64,000 nt of DNA from Atkinsonella hypoxylon (GCA_000729835.1 JFHB01000153.1:1-64000); one strand, 5' to 3'. Positions 47,374 to 59,223 are shown, counted from the first letter of the stretch. The notes: generated by a model not told the origin, from the sequence alone. Program-made: numbers and translations.

Positions 47374-49349
47374 ATGATTGCCGGCACTGGTTCATTGGCA
47401 GTCTGTGCCCTCTTCGCTGGACTATCAGGTCTAGTAGCTGCTGTTCGTCCCACGGGTTCCTCCTTCGGAATTCCTGGAGAGAATGCCACTTTTGAATACA
47501 TTGTCGTTGGCGGCGGAAATGCAGGCCTGACCCTCGCAACTCGTCTTGCCGAACAGCAGAGTGGCCGCGTCGCTGTTGTCGAAGCGGGATCCTTCTATGA
47601 GATCGGCAATGGAAACCGCAGCCAGGTACCATGCTTTGACCACTATTACATCTCCAAGGCCAAAGATGACTGGCAGCCGCAGGTGGACTGGGGATACGTG
47701 ACCAGCCAACAAAAGGTATGTACGAACTTTGAGATAAAAGCCGGTAAACGTGTTTAACTCGGTAATTCCATGCAGTATGCATTCGACGCCGAGATGCACT
47801 ATGCTCGTGGCAAATGTCTTGGTGGTTGTTCAGCGAGGAACTACATGATCTACCAGCGCGCCTCCAAAGGCGCGTACCAGAAATGGGCAGACATGGTTGG
47901 AGACGATGGCTACACTTTTGATAAACTCCTGCCCTTCTTCACCAAGAGCCTTTGCTTCACACCTCCCAACAATGCGCTTCGTTATGCCAACTCAACCCCG
48001 TCCTACGACGCTTCCGTCATGGGCAACTGCTCAGGCCCGCTGTCAGTGACTTATACAAACTACGCTAATCAGTTCGCGTCGTGGGCTACCAAGGGTCTCG
48101 AGGCCATGGGCCTCAAGGTCATTGCCGGCTTTGCCAGCGGCAAACTTCTCGGGCAGTCCTATGTCATGTCCACCGTTAATGCTAAGACGCAGACTCGTGA
48201 CTCGTCCGAGACCTCGTTCCTGCAAAAGGCTCTGGAGCTGCCCAATTACACGGTGTACCAAATGACCCAAGCAAAAAAGATCACCTTTACTTCGGACAAG
48301 AAGGCCAACGGCGTCATCGTCGACACTCTGGGCTTTCGTTACCGTCTCACCGCTACGAAGGAAGTCATCGTCTCCGCTGGCACGTTTGCATCGCCCCAGC
48401 TTCTCATGGTATCAGGCATAGGGCCTGCCGCGACGTTGGAGAAGCTACAGATTCCAGTCGTAGCCGACCGTCCTGGCGTGGGACAGGGCATGCAAGACCA
48501 TGTCTACTTTGGCCCGTCGTACCGCGTCAAGGGCCTGACCACTTCTGCCCTCCTGAATCCCGATTTCCTGGCCAACGCTACTCGTGAGTACCAGAAATAT
48601 GCCGCTGGTATGCTCACCAACCCCTCAAACGACGTCGTTGCTTGGGAGAAAATCCCTGAGCCCTTGCGCAGCACGCTATCCAACAAGACTCGGCACATCC
48701 TTGACCAGTATCCTGCCGACTGGCCCGAGATAGAGCTTCTCGCCATCAGCTCCTACCTGGGCTACCAAAACTCGTCTAGTACTGACCCCAATGACGGTTA
48801 CAACTATGCCACCATGGGCGCTGCGCTGTGCATACCCCGGTCTCGAGGCTACATCACCATCCGCTCGGCCGACAACGCCGTGCAGCCCGTCATCAATCCC
48901 AACTTCTTCGCCGACCAAGTCGACGTTGAAGTTGCGGTTGCTTCCTACAAGCGTGTTCGTGAGTTCTGGAAGACTCCAGCAATGAAGCCGTTCCTAGTCG
49001 ACGACAAGGAAGCGTTTCCCGGACTCCAAATCTCAACTGATGCACAGATCGAGGAACTCATCAAGAAGAGCTTCCAGACCATTTTCCATGCTTCATGTAC
49101 TTGCTCCATGGGCAAGTCGAGCGACAAAATGGCCGTTGTAGATACCAAAGGCAGAGTCTACGGCGTCTCTGGCCTCCGTGTTGCCGACGCTTCCATCTTC
49201 CCGATTCTCTTGCCTGGACACCCTATGGCTTCAATTTGTAAGTCAAAGAACTTTCCCCCCTTCTTCTGGATCAAGTTCCGTGGCCGGCTCACATGTATTC
49301 AGATGCGCTGGCTGAAAAGATTGCGGCCGATATTACAGGCGCCCAGTAG
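47374..49349 (+). CDS. GMC oxidoreductase, secreted type, in polyketide cluster
   Basis: FAD-dependent GMC family member, three exons (47374-47715, 47776-49237, 49303-49349), 616 aa. A signal peptide (LAVCALFAGLSGLVAAV) precedes the FAD motif YIVVGGGNAGLTLATRLAE. GKCLGGCSARNYMIYQRASKGAYQKWA and GTFASPQLLMVSGIGP are the two family signatures. The catalytic His sits in FHASCTCSMGK, and the end is LPGHPMASIYALAEKIAADITGAQ. The last 47-nt exon is needed to reach this conserved C-terminus; without it the frame runs into unrelated sequence. Several NxS/T sites fit passage through the secretory path. In other fungal clusters such enzymes carry out dehydrogenation, cyclisation or alcohol oxidation late in the pathway; here that is inferred from position. 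Confidence 0.93.
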
Positions 49350-50974
49350 GCCTGGGAAAGCGTCGATTTACACCCCGAGACGTATGAGGAGCCCTGTCTT
49401 TTAACAGTTCTATAGTTTGAGCATTCCATGCAGGATTTATATGCTTCTATTGACTTCTGAAACTCTCTTATGAGTTACGCAGTATGTTTGCTAAAAACAA
49501 AGCAAATAATCTCATGTAGCGTAAGCCTGCAGAGTGTTTTCTTAAGCCGCTCTTTTAACTCTTTCATTGCGCGATTGGATGTCTTCTTGGCGGCCTTCCT
49601 GCTTTTAACAGGTCTGCGTAGCATATGCTTTTGCTGTGTCTTAGCAACTGTTGTTGATTCAGACAAGATACAATTCCAGACCTCTAATCCTTCTACTTTG
49701 TGTTGGTGTTGGTAGCTAAGCCCTTAATACTGTGCAGGAGAAGAGTATCTTGCTTTAACCTAGCTAGAGCCTATAGTATATAAGCTACTGTGTTAAGTAT
49801 TCAATTTGTCTATAGAAGTATAGCTATTATAGCAGGCTTTATTTTCGCTAAATTAAATGGAAAGCAATCATTGCGTCCTTGGCCGTTCTATAGCCTAACA
49901 GAAAGCAGCGGAGAATACAAGGATATTTAGGACACAAACAGGTTAGTTATCTTATATCGTTAGTTTAGTTCAGACCTTTAAGCTACTAGTTCATCACAAT
50001 ACTATATTGCTTCGAACTTGATAACGCAGGAGCTCTGTGGAATAGAGCTCAATATAGTGTCAGTGAGATGTCGTTTTGCTGCCGCCTGCTAGGTTTTTAT
50101 CCCACGCGGCTGGATGGGTGTATTTAGCAGCATCCTCAAACAGGTCCAAGACGCCAAGTGCACGTAGGATATATAGAGAGACATTACTATTGTTAAGAAT
50201 TTCGTAGGGCCGAACACCACCCTACAAACTACGGACAACTCTAATCCTGGACGCAGGTGGCAGCATGGGCTGCGAGCGGCCATGTCCTCCCGCCTCCAAT
50301 CCTGTCAAGCAATGACCGCATCTACGACGCAATCCACAGTTACAGCATATAAGGAAAGAGCGGTCACAGTCAAACTCGAAGATCATGGAATTGCGTAACG
50401 TTAGCTACTAATGGTTTACAGGGCAATTCTGCCTAAGGACACGACCAAAATCGGCATATAACAAGTAATTAGATACTAGCGCTTGGGGGCCTCATTCTCT
50501 CTCTTGCTTTCTATACCTCCTTCTCTGATTTTATACTTACTACTAGTGTATAGTAAGCCTTTAGCTCGAGCTCATACCCTTACAAACTTTTAGATACCGC
50601 AACTCACACGTACACGGGTTAGCCAACCTATAGAACGCCTTAAACCTACAACACCACAAAGCTTGAGGCTCCATAGGACCATAGAGCCTTGGTCCTCCCA
50701 ACAACCACTATTATCTTACATTTCGAGAACTATTTCCTAATCTCACACTGATGCTTTGCTTGTGCTCGGTGGCCGACATCGGCCTGCCAGGTCGTTGTGT
50801 ATTAGCGCCAACGCTCTGCTCTCCACTTCAGTCCGATTCCATAGCCGACTACATGAAACTCCTGCTTTCCTAACATCTTTCTCGAATCAACCGTTATTCC
50901 AACCTTGACTTAATCAAAGAATCAGACTTCGCCACAAAGTAGGCCCGAGGACCATGATCCGTCGCGAGCTTGCA
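49350..50974. repeat. AT-rich, RIP-like block at right edge of cluster
   Basis: About 1.6 kb, mostly AT-rich with many TA steps (about 49700-50030 and 50460-50720). A short minus-strand frame at 49475-49666 is very basic (RKAAKKTSNRAMKELKERLKK) and could be the tail of a decayed transposase, but this cannot be proved. It separates the cluster from ClpP. Confidence 0.45.
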
Positions 50975-51959
50975 TTAGGCATCTGCCTTTTTCTCTTCTA
51001 CTCCTTCTTGTGCATCAGGCCGTTTTGTCAGCACCTCGTCTATTACGCCAACCTCGAGCGCTTCATCCACAGTCATGTACTTGTCTCTTTCCATCATATC
51101 ATTGATTTGCTCCAACGAGTACCTATCCTCTCCCTTAGCCTTGTTCAAGTGGTATTGCATGATCTTATTCGATTGTTCCCGGATTCTCTGTATTTGATTG
51201 GCGTAAATTAGGATGTCGGATGCTTGGCCTCGAGTTCCACCCAACGGTTGATGAATCATGATCGAGCTGTGTGGCAATGCATATCTTTTTCCCGCTTCAC
51301 CACCGGCGAGAAGAATGGCTGCCATGGATGCAGCACCACCAACGCACACGGTCGAAACGGGCGATTTAATATATGTCATCGTGTCGTATATCGCCATTCC
51401 TAAGCAATCATGTTAGAGCTTATCCACGTGAATACCTCGTCCGAGTGAGGGTACCTGAGGTTACTGAACCGCCGGGGGAGTTTATGTACATCGTGATGGG
51501 CTTATCCGGCGTGTCTGACTCTAGCCATAAAAGTTGAGCAACTATGGAAGCAGACATGTAGTCGGTGATTTCGCCGTTTAAGCAGACGATGCGTTCCTGC
51601 AGCAACTGAGTCAAACCCTCGTTTTGTCAGTATATCGCATGATCTCTATACCTGGAGAAGTTTTGAGAAGATGTCCCCTGCCGTCACTTAGTATATGTCG
51701 CATAAACCTGCACGAAATATGAAAGCCAGGAGCTCGAACATGTTTTCCTGCCGGTTACCTGCTTGTGTTAGAGTGCGCCCAAAGGCGATGCCTAGGTTGA
51801 CGGCTAGCTTACCGACGTCTCTTCTATGTAAGGCATTGGGATATAGTCCATCGTCGGCTCTGATCCAGGCCTGCTGAAGAAGGTGAATTTTCTTGCATTC
51901 TGACGAGATAAGCCTGCGAGCACTGTTAGCCGAGCAAGGGCGCGCGACCGCAGCAGCAT
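50975..51959 (-). CDS. CLPP: Mitochondrial ClpP protease subunit
   Basis: Proteolytic subunit of the mitochondrial Clp protease, 252 aa. Five exons: 51959-51813, 51758-51740 (19 nt), 51677-51652 (26 nt), 51596-51455 and 51399-50975. The basic N-terminus (MLLRSRALARLTVLAGLSRQNARKF) is a matrix-targeting presequence. Then come TWDIFSKLLQERIVCLNGEI and INSPGGSVTSGMAIYDTM. The catalytic Ser is in VCVGGAASMAA, the His in LPHSSIMIHQPLGGTRGQASD, and the Asp in MMERDKYMTVDEALEVGVIDEV. The two micro-exons were inferred because they alone restore the family-conserved residues and the phase. A ClpX partner is not in the window. Divergent from the next gene. Confidence 0.92.
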
Positions 51960-52207
51960 TGTGACGGTTTATTGAGGATGATGGGAGAAGTTGTTCCTAT
52001 GATGAGCTGGTCGGAGCTAAGCGTGCACAACTGCCATAACAGTGAAGGTGGGGACCCAGCCAGCTCCAACGCCACCTAAAATTTCCTGAGGCCATCAATT
52101 GATCCCACTCACTGTACAGTATGCCTCCCACCGCAAAAGTAGCTGTCGCGTATATTCTGTTCACAGCATCACGTTGCCATGCGTCGCCCAACTGACGAGA
52201 ACTCATT

Positions 52208-53358
52208 ATGATAAAAAGGCTTTCCATTATTCCAAAACATTCTACCTATATTAGACTGGGAGCCACGATCCGAAGGTGCATCTCCTACGACAAGACTGAG
52301 CTCACCAACGATGCTCTGCAAGCGAAGGTCCAAGCTGGTCTCAACGATGGCCACAAAATGGACGAAATCGTCGTGAAAAGCGATTCGAAGATGGTATCGA
52401 CACCATCTGGGGATCTGCCAATGTCGCCGTTATTTGATGCCGCCTGGATGAAGGCCCGACGTCGGCAGCGAAAAGAGAACCCGCACAAACCTACAGGACG
52501 ATTCAGAGTCAAACTGGCGAATAATCCATTCGGTAAGATGCATCTTCCATAACCTGGGCCCTTCAGTGACTTGTCTGATGCTGTGTAGCCCAGGCTCTAG
52601 CAACGCCAATCCGCCGATGCCCAAATACAGCTACAGATCTTCCTCGATATTTTCTACAAGACTTCGAATTGGTCAAACACCCTTCAGAAGATGCATTGTG
52701 GTGGGCACCAGGCCCGTTGGCATTTGTAGGACTGGAAACCGAAGTGATATCGCCTACAGCGACGTCCACAGCCTCAGCAGACTCGCCAACACGAAGAAGA
52801 AGTCCCCTCACTGCGTATGCCTTGTCCCGGAAGTCAGTCCTGGATAAAATTGGAGGGCCAAATAAGAAATACGCCGTGGTGTTATCGGCTATGCGCACCG
52901 GCATGGCATTTGCGCCCCATGCCAGGAACGCTGTTTGGCGCCAAGACATGAGCGATGTTCTCTTGGCCACGATGCGACGACATGTAACTGATGCCTTGGT
53001 TGTACTGTCTAATGGGGTGAGGCACCTGGGCCACCTAAGTATCCAGCCGTGTCAATGGGACGAAGTGAAAGACGTCGAGCCTCGAGGGTGCGTCCTTTGG
53101 CTACCTGAGAAGGACCAACCATTGACACAAGTTACTACCATGGACATCGATGGCGCGAAATATGGCCGAAAGATGGTCGTGCATGATTTGAGATGGCTTC
53201 TTGGTGTGAAGGAGGTTGAAAGACTACGTAATGATTCCCAGTTGTTTAAAGACAATTCTATTATGGTCCTGCGACAGCAGCGGAAGAAGTCTTTGATGAA
53301 GCTGCAACTGCTCCTTTGGCGGTTACAAGGCTATTTAGCACAGGGGTCAAACTCATGA
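52208..53358 (+). CDS. Conserved-looking fungal protein, probably mitochondrial
   Basis: Two exons (52208-52532, 52589-53358), 364 aa. I do not recognise the family. The N-terminus (MIKRLSIIPKHSTYIRLGATIRRCIS) is basic and amphipathic, consistent with mitochondrial import. The core is orderly: FRVKLANNPFAQALATPIRRC spans the splice junction, then LPRYFLQDFELV, LWWAPGPLAF, and a C-terminal half with CVLWLPEKDQPL. No catalytic triad or cofactor motif can be pointed out with confidence. About 250 bp separate it from the divergent ClpP start, so the two may share a promoter and a mitochondrial role, which is inference. Confidence 0.7.
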
Positions 53359-53830
53359 CACTAATAAGAAATACTCGATTAGTTGGTGGATAAATCTACG
53401 CTTTAATAGTCGAGATTGTTCTGCCACTCCGTAAAATATTGTCGAAGCCAAAGGCTAGTAGTGTGGGCATGACCCTATCAGATCCAGCAGAGTCAATGAC
53501 AGCTTTGACAGCTATTGGAAGCTTTTGTTCCTGTGTGACAGCGTAACCGGCCTCTTGTGTGATGATGATGTAGGCTCCACGTAGCGGGGCATGATGCCTT
53601 ACGAGTTTACCGAAACTATTGTGGGCTTCTATTCCGTACAGGGACTTGTTTAATGTTGACTGACAGAAACTCGTGGCCTGATATTACAAGCTGCGATTTC
53701 GCTTCATTGTAAGCCTTGAGTGATTACCTTTGATTCCAAGTGTTGTATATAATTTTAATGTGCAATTATAGAGAGGAGAAGTCTATCAGCGTGACATTGA
53801 CGGGTGGCTGCCTAAGCACGCGGGTGGAAG

Positions 53831-53884
53831 TACACGACACCTCGGTCCACTTCCATGAAATTGGGTGAACCGAGGCGTCGTGTA
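53831..53884. repeat. Imperfect 16-bp inverted repeat (hairpin)
   Basis: Left arm 53831-53846 and right arm 53869-53884 are inverted copies with one mismatch (15 of 16), separated by 22 bases. They could form a stem-loop or be the ends of a very short repeat. Confidence 0.7.
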
Positions 53885-54131
53885 ATTCTTCACTCCTGTT
53901 CCAGGAAAGTGCTAGAGGTCTTAAGCGGGATAAGAAGTGGTAGACTGCTGCCTGAGAAAGTGGGTCTTAGAGCGGAATAGAAGTATTACCTGGGACTGCT
54001 GCTGTTGGGCGGATCAAGGAAATAGGTGTATGCACTAGTGCTTACGAGTTGTTGTGTTGTAATGACTTGGTTGATTCTTTGTAACTAGGAGGAAAAGGGA
54101 GGCAACATGGTGTTGTGGGATGCGGGTCAAC

Positions 54132-54153
54132 GATTGGCTACATGTAGCCAATC
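54132..54153. repeat. Perfect 22-bp palindrome
   Basis: GATTGGCTACA followed directly by its own reverse complement TGTAGCCAATC, with no spacer. CCAAT is present on both strands. Confidence 0.8.
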
Positions 54154-56211
54154 AGAGGGCGCGATGCCACCTGTTCCAACAGCTGCCTGCCTGGCCTTTG
54201 ATAGCAAATATTTCTGCTGCGCGGTTAGCGCTGATACGCGGCGGGTACCCCTAACGGATCTGGTTACGGGGTCCAACCCGTCCCCCCGTAATAATATCTC
54301 TTCGACTGCGAACTTGATATTGGGGCGGCGCCGAGCTTCGTCACCGATATTTATTCTTAGACGCCACATAGATGGCCGCGATCTGATCGCCCATCTTGCT
54401 AGGACAAATTGAGGCACCCTTCATACCCTTCATACCCGCTAGTCCTGGTTGGCCCACTAACTAGCACTGCCCAAAGTAAGAGACCCCGAGCCATCCCGGA
54501 CTCGGTTAGCTCCATGGGCAAGGCGGTTGTCCACGTTCTTGCTATAGCGTCACGGTAGGGTTGGCTGCAGCGTAGGCACCCATCAGCATCTTTGCCAGGG
54601 GCGGTGGTCAGGAGCATCTGAGAGCCGCGAGTCTCGATCGACGTCAACCGAGGTGATGCCAGCCTATGTCAAACCGCAGGCCAGATGCCAATGCCGCCCA
54701 GCGCCGTACCCAACGCAAGCGTGCTTCCACGAACTTCAGATAAGGCAGATAAGTTCTTGCGCCTCGCCGAGAATCGGAAGGGAATTGACGGAAAGGTCGG
54801 ATTCAATGTTAAACGGGCGCATAGCTGGGTGTCTTCCAACTGTCTTTGATGGGAATGGGCACTTGGGAATACTGAGGAAATGACAGTGAGACCATTCGGT
54901 CACGAAATGTGGAAGGCGGAAGTGGGCAAGTTTGGTCGAGACTCGACGGTATACGTATCTATTCCGTAGGCTGTGTCACAAATCACTCATGTCAATACAC
55001 TCATGGCCATCGACTGCTTCGTCATGCTGCGTCAAGGGACTGCAAGCGATATCCTCGTAGTTCTATCTCTCCGTATCTAGGAAGTTGATTTGGCATAATG
55101 CAGACCCGGTGCACAGTTCACATAGTAAGGGAAGCTTCGTAGGAAAAAACCGCAATGACTGGCAGAATGCCATTCGCCAAAATATTTACGTGCAACTTCG
55201 CTACTCTCGGGTAACGACCCACTTTTCTCGATTGCTTAATGGAGCAACTTTACTCCGTAAGTGACTTTTGTAACTAGCGCTGGCAATGCAAGCCTCTGAA
55301 CATACCCAGGTACTAGGTAGGTAGGTAGGTTACACGACAGGCGATGTACAGAGTAGCTCTTTATAACTTTGACTATTATTGATACTTTTATTGTAGTGCA
55401 GATTGATATGATGCGCGATGTGCCTTGAAATGCAGCCATTTGAATTTGGTTGGATTAGTGCTTTGCGCACGGCGACAGCAGTCCTTCGCCACGTGATCAT
55501 TGGCGATTTCGTTTCCCCTTTCGTCTACGCTTCCGTCTTTCGCTCGCTCGCTCCCTGCAGAGCTGTTCTCTCTTTCATCATACCCCAGCCTCCCTAATCA
55601 CCTCAAGATGAATTTCTCCGCGAAATACAACTGGATACGATTGGCAAGTTTCCGCTTAAAGACTCGCTCGCTCGCTCGCTTTTCAGAAAAGCGACATGAT
55701 GTGTACGAATCCAGCGACGATGAAAACTGGCGCTCTCTAGTCGCGTCTCTTGTGTTGGCCTAAGCTACCAATGCGACAAAAGATCCGCCTCCCTTATCTG
55801 ATGCCTCTGGTAACAGCATGAAGTAGGCCATAAAGAACGACCTAGCGCGACTGTTCCTATGGTTGCCTATTGACAACACCGTTTGAGGCATTGGGGGCGG
55901 GTTGAGTTCTATACTAACGTGGTCACATTGTTCATAACCTCAGGTTGACGGGCCGATCACGAACCAGTACGAGCTCGTTTCTGGCCATTTTAGTGCGGAG
56001 GGCCGCTCACAGTGGCCGCTGAATTGGCCGCTGACCCTCTTCCAGTGGAGTCGCACAGTCGCGGAGCTAAGCCTTGCTACTTTTTACCAAATTACTCCTG
56101 TGCTAGATTGCTTCAAAACCTGTATTAGTAGCCTCAAGTGGCAGCTGCGAAGGCAAGGACCGTCCGTTAGCCGCACGTAACCTCTTGGTAGGTTAGATGT
56201 AATGTAGGCAG

Positions 56212-56880
56212 ATGCCTAGAAAGATGATGAAAGGTCAGCAAGCAGCTGTAATTAGTGACTTCGAGCCTCCAAGTTGCGTGTTGATGCATATAACGATGTC
56301 CCCGCCCGCCTCATTGAAATGTAGGGATGTCGGCATTTATAAAGGCGATAATGGACCTCAATTTCGACACTTCTTCTGTACCGGCACCAGCCAGCTTCAA
56401 TTTCATCAATCTCATTATATTACAAGATCAAGCCTTGTGGGTTTCCTATTCTATTACGATACGATCGCTAATACTTACTGTTCTTCTAGCATACAATGAC
56501 TCTCGCGGTGCAATTTATGACTCAACACGGAGTTCGCATGAGTCAAGGAGCGGCGCAGGCAGGTGAGGAATTGTGCAATCGAGCGTCAGGCCCAGGCGGA
56601 TCCGACTTGCGAAATATGCCACGGTCGCGGGACTACGTATACTTGGACGACGGAGAGGAAACTAGAGATATGTCGACGATGTTTAGGGGATTTAGAATAC
56701 CGCAAAGAGGCATGCTTGCCTTGCAACCGTTGTAAAGCAAACGGATGTAACGCCTGCAAGTGGTGGGGCAAGTCAATTCGCAAAGTCAAATGTCAGGTAT
56801 GCATGGGATCCGACTACGTTACTGTCGAGGAGCGCGTTAGGGTAGCTACAGATTGTGGGTGCAAGGATTTCTGTCATTGA
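56212..56880 (+). other. Possible small Cys-rich gene, structure unresolved
   Basis: A well-formed intron (56437-56489, GTGGGT..TTCTTCTAG with CTAAT/CTTAC branch-like sequences) joins an exon from ATG 56212 to an open frame ending at 56735 (156 aa, no known family). In another frame, 56542-56880 encodes an unusual run of CxxC pairs (CEICHGRG, CRRC, CLPCNRC, CNAC, CQVC, CGC) like the zinc-binding centre of DnaJ. I cannot connect that frame to a start without a 4-nt or ~27-nt splice. It is either a decayed gene, a gene with an unseen intron, or chance. Confidence 0.3.
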
Positions 56881-57787
56881 GGAAGCAGAGGAGGAGAGGC
56901 CTTGATTTGGATTTTGCCTTCGTGAACAGTTTCTTAAGCCTTCAACAAGCTCTGAAGTTTTTAACAAGCTCCTATATCGAATAAAGTCATTTGCTTCTTA
57001 TTGCAGACCTGAAGTCTTATCTTAGCACTAAACCGAATGTCGCGGAACATTGATGCTAGCGGGCTGATAGACTTGTTGCAGTGAATGATCCCAGTCCAAA
57101 GTGTAGAGGGGTCCCGTCCCAAGAAATGCTTCTACCCTACTTTAAGAGTCAGTATTATAGTTAGCCCCCCCCCCGATTTTGATGATGCACCTAGCACACT
57201 GAACTCACATTGAAACGTATTAACTAGTATATCAAGTGCCCGAAGGCGCCAACGTCACCAATTGGCTAGCAGACCAATCAGGATGAGCGGGCATAACAGG
57301 CACTTCCATTTAGGCCGGACCCTCACCATAAATCAAGTCCCAACAATTCCCAGATGTATAAAGTGCTACGGAATACTTCACACACAATATTAGTCCACTA
57401 TGATAGAAGTAATAGCAGTAATCCGACTTCATAAAAAGGTACATCGCATGTCTTGCATCTACAGCCCTGTTTGCTTACATAAGCTATAACTCTCTTGGAT
57501 AAAATTCATTATTATAAACCCACATTATACAAACGATGTTGCTGAAACTATTGTTACTAATCTATCAACGCCAGCACCACTAGCTGAAACGCGTTACGTG
57601 ATGTTTTAGTGTGCTAAAGGCCACTTGAGGCTGTGCGCACGAGCCATGGGGACTCCGTACATGCGGACCAAACTTAGCCTTGCCAGAACCTTTCCTGATT
57701 TGGCTTGTACCCGCCGGACCCATCACAACAAGCACAGAGCCCCGCCGACTTAAAAAGCTAGGCGAGCCCCTCCCTTTCGAGAACAAG
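56881..57787. other. Intergenic, no supported gene
   Basis: About 0.9 kb, with a C run (about 57166-57174) and AT-rich stretches (about 57400-57570). No supported feature. Confidence 0.5.
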
Positions 57788-58632
57788 ATGTCCAACAACA
57801 TCTGCTCGCTAACTATTCTGCCCTCGCCAACAATCATGGAGGATAAAACTGAGGCTGGCCACGAAAACACGACAGAATATACACCAGCGTATTTTAAAAA
57901 AAATACAACGGCGCCTGTTCGAATACTGGTTTCAACAGCAACACATCTTGTACGTGGCAACGGTTGGGCGGAAAGGATCGTATTCATACAGAATATCATC
58001 AGTCAACACCACTGGAACCACGATCTTGAAGACGGTGATAGATTCGAAGCATATAACGCCACGTTTGGTCACGACAATCGCGCATGCCACTTTCTCCTGG
58101 ATCACGGCCAGTGTCCTGACGGTGATGACGATGACGTGCCTATATTATGGTATCGATGGACAGGGACGCTACTGTAAGAAAGCTCTCAAGATGGCGGCTT
58201 CGCAGCTAATTAAAAATATGCAGTGAACAAATTCAGGAACCGCTGCCCCGTCACATACATAAGAGGATTAGGCGGTGGCCATTTACACCTGGCAAGCCTC
58301 AACCTAGAAAAGACCGCCGAGAATTGACTAGAGATGAAATACGTAGGGGAATCAAGTCAAAACTTGACTACGGTATGGGACTAGCAAATCGAGAGGTTGA
58401 ATACCTGAAGCAACATCCCGAGCAGCTGACGTGGCTTAAAAATCATTTGACTGAGAGACTTTGGGAGGTGCTTCAAGATCACCTATCTAGTCCAGTGTAT
58501 CCAGTTTTGCCTTCTGAAATAATTCCTCCTCGTATAAGACGAAAACCGGATGATAGAACTCCTGAACGGATAGAAGAAAGGCCAAGTGAGTGCACAGAAA
58601 TGTGGGATTGTGAGTGCCGCGTATGCTATTAG
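57788..58632 (+). CDS. Two-exon hypothetical protein (orphan)
   Basis: Not recognised. Two exons (57788-58173, 58224-58632) joined by a 50-bp GTAAGA..ATGCAG intron give 264 aa with matching phase. The first half has HENTTEYTPAYFKKN, VRILVSTATHLVRGNGWAER, HHWNHDLEDGDRFEAYNATFGHDNRACHFLLDHGQCPDGDDDD and WYRWTGTLL. The second is basic (RHIHKRIRRWPFTPGKPQPRKDRR) and then helical (EIRRGIKSKLDYGMGLANREVEYL), with a Pro/Arg-rich end and a Cys tail (CTEMWDCECRVCY). No signal peptide or membrane segment. The frame is also open upstream without an ATG, so the start is the first ATG (another at 57836 is possible). It may be a fast-evolving or lineage-specific gene. Confidence 0.55.
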
Positions 58633-59223
58633 TTTGTGAGAATTCTAGCGATGAATTCCATTTCTATCTAGATAGCGCTCCTGTCGTAGGCATCTTGCAA
58701 GAAGTTTTACTGTGGCCCAATAGCATATCAGACGTCTGGTGGCAGATAACTAATCAGGCGACTTGATCAATATTGCCAAGGGGATAGAGATACAAACCTT
58801 TTCTTACCGCTTGCTGAATGTGGCCATGAAAATGCCCCACTTGCACCGTTGAAATGTGAAATGAACTGGAACAGCTGCAACACGCCGTTTTCAGTTGACA
58901 ATACTGTGACTGTAGCTATGTACCTGGCAAACCCGAAGACCCGCCGTGCGTTTGTGTTATGATATGACTGGTGGCTTCGGCAGATCGGTGTCACAACCTG
59001 CTCGCCCCCCACCCCCTTCTCCCTTCCCTTCCCTCGCACCCCGCCCCGCCCCGCCCCTCCCCTCTTGACCCCTCCAAAAGATTGAACAAGTTTCAGAGAA
59101 TAACTAGACAACAGAGCCCCACGATGTAAAGACCATGTCCCCTCGCTGTCCGGTGCTACAGATTCATCTCTTTTCTTCCCCTTATCTTTGTAAACGCTGG
59201 TTTGTTTGCCCAACCCGCCTGAG
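58633..59223. promoter_or_regulatory. Upstream region of the DUF89 gene, C-rich tract
   Basis: About 590 bp. A strongly pyrimidine/C-rich tract with repeated CCCCGCC boxes (about 59005-59080) lies ~150 bp before the start and is a likely promoter element. Confidence 0.45.

Larger units (their letters stand above)
53359..56211. other. Gene-poor region with inverted repeats
   Basis: About 2.9 kb. It holds an imperfect hairpin (53831-53884), a perfect 22-bp palindrome (54132-54153), TAGGTAGG repeats (about 55315-55330) and CGCT/GCTC runs (about 55540-55553 and 55664-55681). A short frame beginning at 55608 (MNFSAKYNWIRL) is in a reasonable start context but ends after ~50 codons. A minus-strand frame (54127-54417) is possibly a decayed gene. 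Nothing here is supported as a gene. Confidence 0.5.
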
